Source: Camellia lanceoleosa
Lineage: Eukaryota; Streptophyta; Magnoliopsida; Ericales; Theaceae
Reading direction: 5' to 3'
Length of the DNA stretch: 64,000 bases
Assembly: GCA_025200525.1 (NCBI GenBank)
Contig: CM045763.1
Coordinates: forward strand, 157,982,246-158,046,245
Under the pieces are notes generated by a model. That model saw only the letters and a program-made list of their open reading frames with translations. It ran no database searches and was not told where the DNA came from. The position numbers and the translations under genes are program-made. Each line of letters opens with the position of its first letter. Position 1 is the stretch's first letter. This document shows, in pieces, positions 42,634-54,697 of this stretch.

Positions 42634-44588
42634 CTTTCGAAGTCTTTTCCTAGTTAGTGAGGCACAACCCTCAGCAACTGATGCCGTTACCTCCTGGACT
42701 GCCCTTAGCCGAGAGCGAGTCATATGCACTATTGTACTGATAGGGGGAAGAGAGACTTACAGAGGTTGAACGGACATCGCCCTAGATGGATGAGGCTCCT
42801 CTATGGCAGACAAAAACAAAGTTTGAAATGGCAAAATAGGCTGGTTTGTTTCTCGTGACCGGAAGGGAGACGAAGAGATAAGTCAGGTTGTGGAATGGGT
42901 TACACTGCAGGGACAACTAGATCACTATTACCAAAGTTGAAAAATGAGTTGAGGTTGAGATGCCAAAATAGTTTATTGCTGGGGGTGAAGGCCCTTTCTC
43001 TCCAAAGTGAAGGTAACTCCATGAGGCCCAAACCCTCCACCAGTACGGCGGTGCAATCTTGAGCAAATCGTTGGAAACTCTACTGGTTGTCTAAAATGGA
43101 GGAGCATGTAGGATACCTTTTTCCACGCCGAATTGCCTAAGGACCCTGTCTAGTTGATAGACAATGTTGGACATGCCCTCTTCGTTCCATATTGGCAGGA
43201 ACCTAGGGCGTATCATGGTGGCGATAAGGAAAGAGTTGGTCTGGACACTGTCAAGAGAGAAGTCAACCTAGCAAGCCTTTAAGAAGTAGAAAGGAACAAT
43301 AGAAATGTCTAGAAAAAGTTGGGTGAAGGGGCGGAACACACAGTCCTCCATGCGATCAATGTAATCCACGAAAGGCATGTTAGTGCCAACACCAAACCAT
43401 CTGGAGACGCGAGGGAAGGAATTGTGTACTTGCCTTGTAACGGGTCATCCCTCTGCATCTAGAACAGGATGACCCTCTGCATCAAGAACTTCATCGGTGA
43501 AGAAAGGCTCATACTCCTTAGGGACGGGACCCATAGCAGGGAACCGCTCGTAAAAGAAAGCGGTCAGGAATTCAGTGTGCACAAAGCTCCATACATCTTA
43601 ACGACCCATGGACTTTTCCATGTGTGAGTGAATGAGGTTAGGATAGAAGTATAAATTCCCCAAAAATAAGGGAGCCAAAGGAATCTAATTGCTGCTACAG
43701 AGTTTGACGACAAGTGGAAACACCAAAGGGTTAATGGTCTTGACAGGGTTGTTGGGAAGAACGAAAAAAAAGATGAAATACCTGACAAATGCAACTAGGT
43801 ACAAGTTGCCACGGTAACCCAGGCCAACTATAGAGCTGTGGCTGCCTTCTATAATATCATCCACAACTGGTTGCATGTCCTTGAAAAAGTGTTTCAGCCA
43901 TGAGAGGTAGGTAGTCTTGTCTCTCTTTGGCCTTTCTTGGAGCAATTCTCCGGTCCTGGGATCATACCAAGAGCCATACTTTCGTGCCACTTGAAAGGCA
44001 CCTTGGAGAGCAGTAATGGTAGTTTTACTACGCACCAGTCAAGGATACAGGATCAAAAGGGTAGTCCCCACGGGTGCTCAAGCATAATAGGATAGCAACA
44101 TCCTCCAGAGTTGGGGTTATCTCCCCCCAAGCAAGAACAAAGGAATGAGTGTTGCGGGTCTAACGAGAAACAACCACATTCGTATTGGTTTGCACCTTGC
44201 GCATAGACAGCTCCCTCAAAATCAAAATAGCATTAAAGAGATGAACAGCCTCAAACGCTGCTCGAAGTCGTTGTTCGCAATGACGTCGTCGACCCAAAGG
44301 GACCAGTCGGCTAGAGGGCTTGAGTGAGTGTGGTAATAGATGTATGAATGGAAAAAGTCAGCGCGCTCAAACCCGGAACCGCAGCACTAAGATAGGGTTG
44401 ATCATGTTAGCATTGTCCAAGGAGGCCTCTTCAAAAGGGAGCAGGGGCTCTTCTAGAAAAGGGGCATTAGGAACAAAATAGTCAACAACCTTCCAAAATG
44501 GGTCGGCGAGCCCCCCAAAGTATGGGGCCCTTCTTCACTCAACACTGGTTAGGATAGCCCTGTCGACTAAAAACCTGGTGGTGGCCAT

Positions 44589-44720
44589 GAAGAAGAATAA
44601 AGAAAGGAGAAGAAGACTTTGGAAGGAGGGGATTAGAGAGAGAAGAAGACAAGAAGACAAGAAAATGGATTGTGGTGAAAGTGGGGGACCAGTGGACCCA
44701 GAGGGCAATATTTATAAAGA
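44589..44720 (-). promoter_or_regulatory. Promoter and leader of the antisense PMD gene
   Basis: On the minus strand TATAAATA lies at 44716-44709, about 120 bases before the ATG at 44588. The leader between is strongly pyrimidine-rich (repeated cttcttgtcttcttctctctct), a common plant 5' leader style, and the start context is cttcATGG. So the gene seems to carry its own promoter, independent of the LTR. Confidence 0.65.
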
Positions 44721-44891
44721 AATCAGCAAAAATGTGCCAACAGGCTTCCCCAGGACCATTATGACTCATTAGTGAAATACACCTTTTTAGAGTCATCATG
44801 ACCCTACAAAACCGACGCAACTTCTGACCCAACCAACGCAACCCTAGGGTTACTTGCTGACGTCATGCATGCGCGGAAAACAAGGGACGTG
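44721..44891 (+). other. Tat internal non-coding region upstream of the antisense gene
   Basis: No gene is seen. It lies between the TATA box of the antisense gene and the next nested LTR. The last five bases (acgtg, 44887-44891) are the likely target duplication of that LTR. Confidence 0.5.
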
Positions 44892-47800
44892 TGTAGATCG
44901 CCCGAACTTCCTCCGCTCGTCCCCCCTTTTAGAGAGGGCGCAGATTTGGTTCATGCTACTACAGTTCGGACTTCTGTCACGGTTCTGAATCTAATCTACC
45001 AAAGTACAATGCGAGACTGATAAACACCAAAGAGTCCAAATCCGGCAAATTGTTTTGGAAAATCGATTTTGAATAAAAAGCACCAAATATGGACTGTTTT
45101 GCCAGATTACAGAGTGGCCACCTAAATATTTTATTTTGAGAAATTTAGGAAACCCTGACTCATGCCTAAGGCCACGTGTCCGTCATCACCAAAGTTGCCT
45201 CGGCTCGGGAACTTGGGTACAAGAGGGGAAGGTCATGAAATGAGCACCCTCGCTCGCCCGATCAGAGGATCGACCTCTACTAAGCATGACATGTTGTTTT
45301 ATAAACCATGTGTTCTTATTCTGATTATTTAGCTAACTTACTACGTGATGCGCACAACATACAAGTATAGACTAGATCGCCTAAATTGGAACAAAACAAT
45401 TCAATGTTTGTTTTCGAAAATGATTTGAATTTGCCACCCTCAAGTGGACTTAGAAATGCGGATTTGCCACCTAACAAGGTAGGCTTAGAACATGATGATT
45501 TGCTACTCCAAGTGGGCTTAAAACTCACATTTCGATGAATTGTTCCAATTCAAGTAATGAAGCCTTCATCCATAGGCATTCATGTAGTTATATCAATTAA
45601 GCAAATAGCCTCATGGCAAGCATGCTATCATGGCAACACTCACACACATGCAAGTATGCTAAAGCGTAAACACTTACAGTGTACTCCAAGCCAAAACAGA
45701 GAACTAGTTAGAAATCATGCATGATCCTAGTTATGTTAAAATGCCTAATGCAACACATGGAAAAATGCAACTAAATAGATTCGGCTATCTAAGATGGCAT
45801 ATGAATGTAATGATTTGATGCACGTATTCAAATAGGTATTGAAAGTCAATGCAGTTTGAATGATGCGCTAAGCCCGATGCATGCAAGACAAATGAATGAT
45901 GCAAACATGCAAGAATAAGATATGCTAATTGAAAAATGACCCTAAACTAACCATCGAAAGCGGTTAAATAAAAGGGAGAAAGACGTGGGGTTGAAAGACA
46001 TTCACACACACACGCACACTTATTACAACATTGTGCCCTCTCGGAGGAGGGTCCAAATAGATAGGCTAAGCTATGCTAAGCTAAGCTATTTACTACAAAT
46101 CAACTAATTAACTACTCTAGCTAATTAATTATTACAAAACCGAATTGAATAACTAGCTACACTAAGCTAATTAATTACAAACCAAATTAATCAATTAGCT
46201 AATCTAAGCTAATTAGAATATTACAAAATAAACTAAGCTAAATTAATTACAGCACATGTAATTAAATACAACTAGCTAATGAAGCGATGAAAATGTCCTT
46301 GCAGACGAGAGAGGCATGCATGCTTGGTCGCGTCCTCTTGGAAATCCACTACCTTGCCTCTAAATGTCTCTGTTTGCACTCTTTTGAATTCTGAAAATTG
46401 TGCCAACCTCCAGATTGCTTCTGTTTGATCCCAGGAACATGCTGATGAATTGATCGACTAGAAGTGATGGCCATCGGCCAGTATTGGTGGCCGGTTGGCT
46501 AGGGGAGGTGGCCGGTCAGCCACTGAGTCCTGCAATTTCTCTTTTTGCTGCAACAGAGCAAAAACAGAGACATGGCAGTGTATTTGTAAGGAAATGTATG
46601 TGCAACTACCTTCCTTATCATATCTCAAGCTGAAAGAAGCATAGTACTCGGCTCTCAAGCCACCAACCACGCATTTCAATGCATGGTGGCCAAAGAGTCA
46701 AGCTTGCACAATATTAGTGAATGCACACATAAGACTCTAAGTATCGTCACTCTATCATGCATGATCAAGGGTGACAATGACCAAGAAGCGCAATACGATT
46801 CATCACTTTGAGTATGAAACGTGCCACATTTCTAGTATTTGGATTAACGTCCGTCCGATCCAAACACATGCAATGTAATACACATATGTTATCTTGGCAT
46901 GTTTTACTTTGCTCGATTCTTGTTTACACATTTTGCATTACCAATCCATTCTTTAATTGGTTAAGTCCAATATGCAAGTCCTCTAAGGAGAGAAGGTCAA
47001 AGAATGGTTTAAGGCATAGAAGAGACCATGCCTTTGACTAGGAAGAACCCCCAAAAGAGGGTTAAAGCCATTTAAGCATGAGCCTCAATCCCAAGCTCAA
47101 ACACAATCTCAAAGCCAAACAACCCTCAAATGAAATGGAAGAATGAAGAAATGAGGGAGGTGGCAGATGTTTAGTGTTGAAATGGCATGCTAAAGACCTT
47201 AAAGCATGCAAGCAATGCGAACATGGCATGTTGAGGACCAAAAAGATCAAAGCTAGTAAAGAGCAATACACAAGAGGCATGCAATACATAGCACAAATGT
47301 CCAAACCAGCCCTGGACAGAGCTTAATCATGCCAAAATAATGGCCTAAATATGCTGAAATGGGAGCTCAAAATGCTAGAAGAACAAGCACACATGTTGGC
47401 CTATAAGCAAGGCATAATATACAACCCTCAAAAGCTATAAAGAAGTGAAATATATGAGAGTGTGACTACACTATATGCACTGAAATTACATGCTAAATGG
47501 TGCCATACCATGCAAACATCTCATGCATAACATGTTAAAGGCCTCAAAACTCTAAGCTAGTCTAGGCCCTTTACATTACAACCATACTAAGCAATGCTCA
47601 AATGACCTTAACCACTCAAAATAGACCTAAGGTAGGTCAAAACAATAGCAGAAACATGCTAGACTTGCAACATAGATGGCAAGAAAAATAAGCTCATGTA
47701 TTGGCTCGCAAACAAGGCATGAGGTTCAACTTCTCAAAAGCATTGAAAGAGTGATACATATGAGAGTATGACAGTCATATATGCCCTGAAATCACATATT

Positions 47801-48747
47801 AAATGATGCCAAATCATGCAAACAACCCAAGCAAAGCATGCTGGAGGACTCAAAACACAAAGCTATCAAAGCCTATCATGCTATAGCCATACAAAGCAAG
47901 CCTCAAAGGGCCAAGACCACTCAAAATAGATTTCAATCATGCTAAGATATGAGCAAAAACATGCTGGAGTGTGACCAAAATAAGATAGAATAATGGGCTA
48001 AAGTAGTAAGCATGCAAAGCTAGTGAGCAAAGTTACACTACAAGTGTAAGAAGCAAGCAACCAATGATCAAACAAGCCAAAAAAAAAGTTATGGAAGGTC
48101 TAAAAAGTCACAAAAACATGCTTGAACAAAGCCACAAAGAAGTAGAAATACATGCCCATTTAGTAGGCCATCAACACATGCAAGCAAGACAAGAGGAGAG
48201 GGGACCACCCCCTCCTATTTGGGACCTCAAAACCACATTTCCACCACTGAAATTCCTTTGGAATTCAGTGGTTAAAAGGCCAAAAAGAGATAGTTTGAAT
48301 AGCCTTAAAAGGTAGTACAAAAGCTTAGCAAATAAGCAACCAAAGAGGGTAGACCACCCCTAACCCCAACAAAGACTCAAACCAACATTTTTAACATTTA
48401 AAAATAGAGCTTTTTGTAGTTAACAACCAAGCCTAAAACAGCATGCAAAGGTGGCTAAGCTGGTATACAAAAATAAGCTTAAAAAGGGAATATGCTCACC
48501 CTTGAAGCATAGCAGCAAGAGGACAACTTCTGAGCCAAAAACCAGCTTTAGGAGACCCAAACAAGTCTTAAGGAATCTCACCTCCAAGGTCAAGATGTTT
48601 GGCTAAGAGGGTTGTGTGCAAATATGTGAAGAAAACACACTTTCAAGCTCAATATAGCACAATATATATATATATAGAGCATTCTAGACAGAAAAGGAAA
48701 TTTCAGCTCTGAAATTTGTAACCCTCAAATAGGAGGAGGGAGCTCCC

Positions 48748-48758
48748 CTTATATAGGA
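48748..48758 (-). promoter_or_regulatory. TATA box of large LTR A
   Basis: The minus strand reads CCTATATAAGG, identical to plus-strand 61999-62009 in the copy at 61011. The shared 11 bases at a similar place in two copies of opposite orientation set the sense strand of the family. Confidence 0.7.
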
Positions 48759-48869
48759 AATGCAAGCAAAAAGCTTGCTTTATCCCTCCATACATGTGTA
48801 TGGAGGATGAGCTCAGTGTTCAACAACTGGAACAGTTGGCACCAAAAATATCTGCAAAAGCAGAAAAAA

Positions 48870-48985
48870 GGTCTTCGGCCAAAACTTGTGGCCGACCGGC
48901 CATTGAAAAGGCCAACTGGCCATCAGCAAGACCGACCGGCCACCACTGATGGCCGATGGAAGCAAGGCCTAGCTGATGGGTTGTA
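48870..48985. repeat. GGCCGACCGGCC-type repeats in U3 of LTR A
   Basis: GGCCGACCGGCC, GGCCAACTGGCC, GACCGACCGGCC and GATGGCCGATGG follow each other over about 100 bases between the TATA box and the LTR 5' end. The same words occur in the U3 parts of the copies at 14169 and 61011. Confidence 0.65.
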
Positions 48986-49198
48986 GGGCTGGCCAACAGG
49001 CCACCCTCTTCCTCCAGAAGCAAAGATGCAAGTCCTTGGTGCACAACTAAGCACAAAACAGACAAGTCGAGAGGTTCGAAGGCAAGGCACTCCGCCAAGA
49101 ACTTCAGGCGCTCTAAACGAACATGAGTATGGATAATCATCGAGTGTTCAAACAATGATGTCTAAGTCTTGAGGATGGTCAAAAATGGGGTGTCTACA

Positions 49199-49212
49199 AT
49201 GTGTCACCCATA
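49199..49212 (+). other. 14-base spacer between two inverted large LTRs
   Basis: ATGTGTCACCCATA is Tat sequence left between GTGTCTACA (end of LTR A) and TGTAGACAC (start of LTR B). The first five bases duplicate the left flank of A; the last five (ccata) nearly duplicate ccatg at 55095-55099 after B. Confidence 0.75.
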
Positions 49213-52089
49213 TGTAGACACCCCATTTTTGACCGCCTACAAGACTTGGACACTTTGTCCTGTGCACTCAATGATGAAGTGTTGATTGTGATTCGAGTTC
49301 TCAATGTAGGAACGTAAGCTTGCACTCCAAAACCAATCCTAAACCTTTCATATTTATACTATGTTTACCCCAGAAATTCATTTTTGAGCATTGTGTCACC
49401 TTACATTGAGTTTAATACAGTGGAACAAGGGAACACATTGGGAGTTAGCCGTACCACATTGGGAGCCAGCTGACTCTCAATAGCGAGAAACACTGTTTTG
49501 GGCGGGAATGGGCCAACTGTCCATTTTTGAAGATATTTTTGACCTATTTTACTTAAATTCTATAAAAATGAGCTTATATCTCTGTTTTGAGGGTTGAATA
49601 ATTTCTAAAGAGCCTATACACACAAGAGAGAGCTTATTCTTCCTATACAAGTCACCTTTGAGCAAACCTATCTCTCTTGACTAATATCTATATACCATAT
49701 ACCACCTTAGATCATAACCTTAGAGCCTTGGTTAAGGCTTGTGCATCACAATTCAAGCTTGAGAGTGTGCTTGAACCAAGTTTGTGTTACAAACAAGAGC
49801 TTGCTTCTTTGAGAGGTATAAGCTTACCACCTTCTCTTTTACTTCCTTTTCTATCTCTTGTTAGCTACTTTTTGTGTTTTTGTGCTGTCTTGAGTCTATT
49901 TCAAGTGTTTAAACTTGGGTTTGGATAGCTACCAAAGGGTAGAGAAGGTTAACACCTTCTCTTGCACCTCATTTCATAGCTCAAGCCCCTGTTTTTGCAC
50001 TCTTTTCTTTGCCTTTTAAATTGATTTTCTGAGCTTGGAAAAGGCTAAAAAACATGGTTTGAGGTCTCAAAAATGGAGAGGTTAGCCACCTCTCCTTGCG
50101 TTTGTTCACTAACTTTGCTTTGCCTTATTCTTTCCTACCTTTTTATGCTCTCTAACATGATTTTTAGTCATTGTTTTTAGCATATTAGAGACTGTTTTAG
50201 GCTTGTTGCATTGTAAGTCTTCACATCTAGCTTGTTATTTTGTGTTATACATGCTTTGATAGCTTTTCTATGGTTAATTAAGAATCAATCTCGCAATCAT
50301 GTTTGTAACCTCCTCCCTTTCTTTTTTTCTTCTCTTGTTTGAGAGTTATTTCAACCAATCGATGGTCATTCAAAATATGAGCTAGAGACCTATGCTCAAT
50401 GGCTTAATCTCTACAGAGGTTCATCGTCAAAGGCATGGTCTCTCCTTCATGTTTAGGAGTACCTCTCGCTTGACGTTCTTCTCATTTAGCGGACATAATC
50501 ATCACTTTTGACAAATGGATTAAAGAATGGAAAAGACTAAGAAAATAGGCTGAAAATGAACTAACCAACATAAAGAATATGAGTTGTATTACCTAGGTTC
50601 GGCCGAACGTTATGCTGAGTCCATTGTGTTAAGGGTCGTCATACGTCAATTCATTATGTTTTGATGAACCCTGAAGTGTCTCTACCTCCCTCTTTGAGCT
50701 CATTTCATGATAGGAGGAAGGGGTGGTCATTGTTTATTGCATTCTTTAATTTTTGTCCAAAATCATGTCCGAAATCATCAAGCGATCAACTTGCTCATTT
50801 GATGGTCTTGGAAATGACTTCGTTCTTCTCTTGAGGATTTCCATGACAGAAAAGAGTAGAGAGGACAAGCAGGGCCTAGAAAGGCTCTGTCTGTACTGTT
50901 CTCACCTCAGAGCACAAAACCTCTTTTGGCATAAAATTTAGTGCCAACCAGCACTTTTTGGGTCCGATCGGAGCTTTTTTGGGTCCGATCAGAGCTCTTT
51001 TGGGGCCGGTTGGCTCCCAATGTTTGGAAAAGAGAGTGTTTTGGAAAAAACAGAAGGTAGTGACTGAAAGTGAAACAGAGCAAGTCTGGGCAGATAGAGT
51101 AGTTTCTGGACGCTTTGCATACAATCCTTGTGCATCCTTGTTTAGATTAATGTTGTTAATTAATGTTCCCATTATTGTTGTAATTCATCAATTATCATTA
51201 TAGTTAGCATTGTGTATTTGCAATTGTCATAATTAGTTAACTCATCTAGTTAGTTATATTGTTCATCTTGGTTGTAATGACTTAAATAACTAGTTGATAA
51301 CTTAGATATTAGTAATTAGCTAGTTTTAATTCATTTATTCAAATTTGGAATAGTTAGCTTAATCCGGACACTCGGACATTTATTCGCACCCTCTGGCATG
51401 AGGGCGAACATGTAATAATGGTGTATGTCTTCTAACCTCCATTTCTTTCTCCCTTTTATTTCTCCGCTTATGATGGTAGTATAGAGCATCATGTTTACTT
51501 AGCATTCTCGTGTTTGCATATACTCGTCTCATATGCATTTGGGTTCGACTCAGCATACTAACCAATGTCAATTTCAATTTCATTACTTGAAAACGTGATT
51601 TATTACATGTCTTGAATTGGATCATATATCATGCTCACAGCCAGGCCTATAAAAATTGCATAAATGTGTACATTGCATTAGTCATATTGTATCGTTTAGG
51701 AACATGCATATTTTCCAATAATTTTTCTTTATTCGGCTTGCTTGGAGTACTAGGTGAGCACTTATTGTTTTGACATACCGCATAAGTGTAATTGTTTCCA
51801 TATCAAGCATGCTTTCCATGAGGCTATTTGCTTAAATGATATACTTGTTTTAATGTCGGTCGATGAAGGCTAATTGCTAAAATTGGGACAAATTGATTAA
51901 TGTACAAGCTCACATTTTTACGTGACGCGTATTCAAAAAAAATTTCAAACAAACATGAAATCAAAGCATTCCAACTTTTGCAAATTAGTCTATACTTGTG
52001 TGCATCATACAGTAATGTTAGCTAATAATTGGAACAAGAGCATCTATACTATATATTAAGCAAAAGGGGTTTTTAACCCCAAGGCCTGT

Positions 52090-53093
52090 GGGAGCTCCAA
52101 TCTTCTAATCCTAATTTTCTAATTTTTTGATTTAAAAAAAAAAAAAACCTCAGCATTTATTGACTTCTCCCAACCCAACCTCAGCATTTATTGACTTTTC
52201 CCAATCCACAATCCCTTTTGACTTCTCCCATAATTATTGCAACATCCTTTTTAATTTCTCCCATAAATTATGGTTACACACAAAAGTAAAAAATAAAAAA
52301 GATAAGAATTTAGCTATAGATCTCAAAAAGATATAACATTTAAATTTGAATTATGATTTGATAATATAATTATGCATTTTTTTTATGTATATCTATCAAA
52401 ATTTTAAATCACTTAATGGGACAAATTAATCAATTTTTCAAAATTATTGATTTTTAATTTACAAAATAGATTAAAAAAACTATTGACTGATTTATTTATT
52501 TAATAACAAAAATATTTCATAATCTCTCTCTCCTAATCTCTCTCACAAATTTTCAAAAAAAAATATTAAAACTTGCATTCATTTTCTCTTCCCCAAAAAA
52601 TCAGATAGGAGCTCCAATCTCCTAATTCTAATTTTCTAATTTTTTGATTTTTAAAAAAAAAAACCTCAGCATTTATTGACTTCTCCCAACCCACAATCCC
52701 TTTTGACTTCTCTCATAATTATTTCAACACCATTTTCAATTTCTCCCATACACTATGGTTACACACAAAAATTTTAAAAAAAAAAGAAGATAAGAATTTA
52801 GCTATAGATCTCAAAAAGATAACATCTAAATTTAAATTGTGATTTAATAATATAATTATGTATTTTTTTTGTATATCTATCAAAATTTTAAATTACTTAA
52901 TGGGACAAATTAATCAATTTTTCAAAATTATTGATTTTTAATTTACAAAATAGATTAAAAAAAACTATTGACTGATTTATTTTTTTAATAACAAAAATAT
53001 TTCATAATCTCTCCCTCCTAATCTCTCTCACAAATTTTCAAAAAAAAATATTAAAACTTGCATTCATTTTCTCTTCCCAAAAAAATCAGATAA
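52090..53093. repeat. Tandem duplication inside the Helitron, about 500-base unit x 2
   Basis: 'ggagctccaatct.ctaat.ctaattttctaa' starts both units (52090 and 52607). They match through to 'cattttctcttccc..aaaatcagata'. Differences are mostly in A runs, plus an extra ~35-base segment in the first unit. Confidence 0.8.
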
Positions 53094-53402
53094 TATTTCT
53101 ATTAAAATTGAAGATATCTACCTATATTTTATATATTATATTATAACATAACAAAAAAAAAAACTAAAAAACTAAAAAAAAAACTTTAAAGTTTATCTAA
53201 ATAAATTTTAAATCAATAAAACTCATATATCTATCACATATCTAACTCACATCATAACTTACCTAAATAATAATAATTAAAAACAAATAAAAACCACAGA
53301 TAAATTAAATTTTTAAAAAAAAAAGATACCCACAACTCTATCTTAAATAAATTGAAAAAAAAATATCCGAATAGAAACCACACAAAAAAAAAAAAAAAAA
53401 AA

Positions 53403-53430
53403 AAATCTATCTATCTATCTATCTATCTCT
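53403..53430. repeat. (ATCT)n microsatellite
   Basis: Six to seven perfect ATCT units directly before a Helitron 5' end. Similar (ATCT)n tracts are at 54082-54130 and 54292-54340, also before Helitron 5'-type ends. Confidence 0.85.
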
Positions 53431-53852
53431 ATACTATATATTAAGCAAAATGGGGTTTTTAAACCCCCCCCAAGGCCTATGGAAGCTTCAATATCCAAAC
53501 CTGAATTTTTTAAATTTTTTATTTTAAAAAAAAATTAAAACCCAGCATTTATTAATTTGGTCAAAATCCCCTGATTAGCATTTATTAACTTTTTTCAATT
53601 CACATATCTTTCCACATGCCTGCAATTATTGATTTGGTCAAAATCCCCTTATCAGCATTTAAAATCCCTTTATACAAATAATTATAGATACAATTCGTGT
53701 ATAGTTACTGCAGTACCCTTTTCAACTTCCCCCATACACTATGGTTAGTGATAAGAAAAAAATCTTAAAAAACATAATTTATATATTAAAAAAATCTAAA
53801 ACAAATATAAATATCTATAATTATCCCGTGCATAGCACGGGTGATAGGCTAG

Positions 53853-54697
53853 TACTATATATTAAGTAAAAGGGGGTTTTAACCCCCAAGGCTTGTGGGA
53901 GCTCCAATATTTCAATCCTAATTTTTTAATTTTTTGATTTAAAAAAAAAAAAAAACTCAATATTTATTAATTTATTCTCAATCCCTATGTCTTTTGAGAG
54001 ATTTGGTCAAAATCCCCCTCATAATTAAACTTTAATGCATTAAAGACTAACATAAACAAAATTTTTTGAAAATTTCAACACATCTATCTATCTACATTAT
54101 ATTATCTATATCTATCTATCTATCCATATCTATATTTTTGATTTAAAAAAAAAAAAAAACTCAACATTTATTAATTGCTCCCAATACCTATGTCTTTTGA
54201 GAGATTTGGTCAAAACCCCCCTCAAACTTTAATGCATTAAAGACCAACATAAACAAAATTTCTTGAAAATTTCAACGCATCTATCTATTTACATTATATT
54301 ATCTATATCTATCTATCTATCTATTTATCTATCTATATCTATACTATATATTAAGCAATTCAATATCTCAATCAAAATTTTCTCAATTTAATATTAAAAA
54401 AAAAAACTCAGCATTTATTAATTTGGTCAAAATCTCCTGATCAACATTTATTAACTTTTTTTAATCCACATGTCTTTCTACATGCCTACATTTATTGATA
54501 CAATTCCCTAATCAGCATTTAAAATCTTGTCATACAAATAATTATAGATACAATCCGTGTATAATTACTGCAGTACCTTTTTAACTTCTCTCATACACTA
54601 TGGTCAGTGATAAGATTGTTAAATTATTTTTATAAAAAATCTAAAACAAATATAAATATTTATAATTATCCCGTGCATAGCACGGGTGATAGGCTAG
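53853..54697 (+). mobile_element. Second Helitron joined head-to-tail to the first
   Basis: It starts TACTATATATTAAG immediately after the CTAG of the first, lacking the first four bases of the 5' end, and closes with the same hairpin (54671-54686) and CTAG at 54694-54697. Another 5'-type end begins at 54338. Host LTR B resumes at 54698 in register with sister LTRs, so the whole 52043-54697 block lies between one A and one T of the host. Confidence 0.75.

Larger units (their letters stand above)
31813..44588 (-). pseudogene. Antisense plant-mobile-domain (PMD) gene inside the Tat element, split by a Tekay insertion
   Basis: Exons lie on the minus strand at 44588-41668 and, past the Tekay insertion, 32246-31813. 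It starts MATTRFLVDRAILT (ATG 44588-44586, cttcATGG). The PMD follows: LADWSLWVDDVI, FVLAWGEITPTLEDVAILL (about 44145-44090), KYGSWYDP, YLSWLKHFFKDM, NPLVFPLVVKL, LAPLFLGNLY, LTAFFYERFPAMGP, FRPFTQLFLDIS and LPIWNEEG near 43200. A short intron at 42633-42571 joins LRK to LHYDE in frame, then an acidic Pro/Glu-rich linker. The C-terminus (32175-31813) is helical and charged, ending before TGA/TAG-rich DNA. It has several nonsense and frame changes. PMD proteins of the MAIN/MAIL1 type act in gene expression and TE silencing; TE-borne versions are known. Role here is unknown. Confidence 0.85.
44892..49198 (-). mobile_element. Large solo LTR A of the TGTAGACACCCC family
   Basis: 4307 bases. On the plus strand it begins TGTAGATCGCCC and ends GGGGTGTCTACA, giving matched TGTAGA..TCTACA ends. 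Flanks are acgtg and atgtg (49199-49203), a 5-base duplication with one change. The TATA-like CCTATATAAGG is on the minus strand at 48758-48748, so sense is minus. It shares the conserved 'ccgatcagaggatcgacctctactaagc' region and 'acaagtatagac' with sister copies. No coding domain is visible; frames such as 46458-46679 lie in GGCC-rich repeats. Confidence 0.75.
52043..53852 (+). mobile_element. Helitron, non-autonomous, with internal tandem duplication
   Basis: 5' end TCTATACTATATATTAAG after an A; 3' end is a hairpin CCGTGC-ata-GCACGG followed by gtgatagg and CTAG before T. TC start, a hairpin about ten bases from CTRR, and insertion between A and T with no duplication are the known marks of Helitrons. 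No Rep/helicase is present. A second 5'-type end begins at 53428, so this is at least two Helitrons sharing one 3' end or one inserted in another. Confidence 0.8.
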
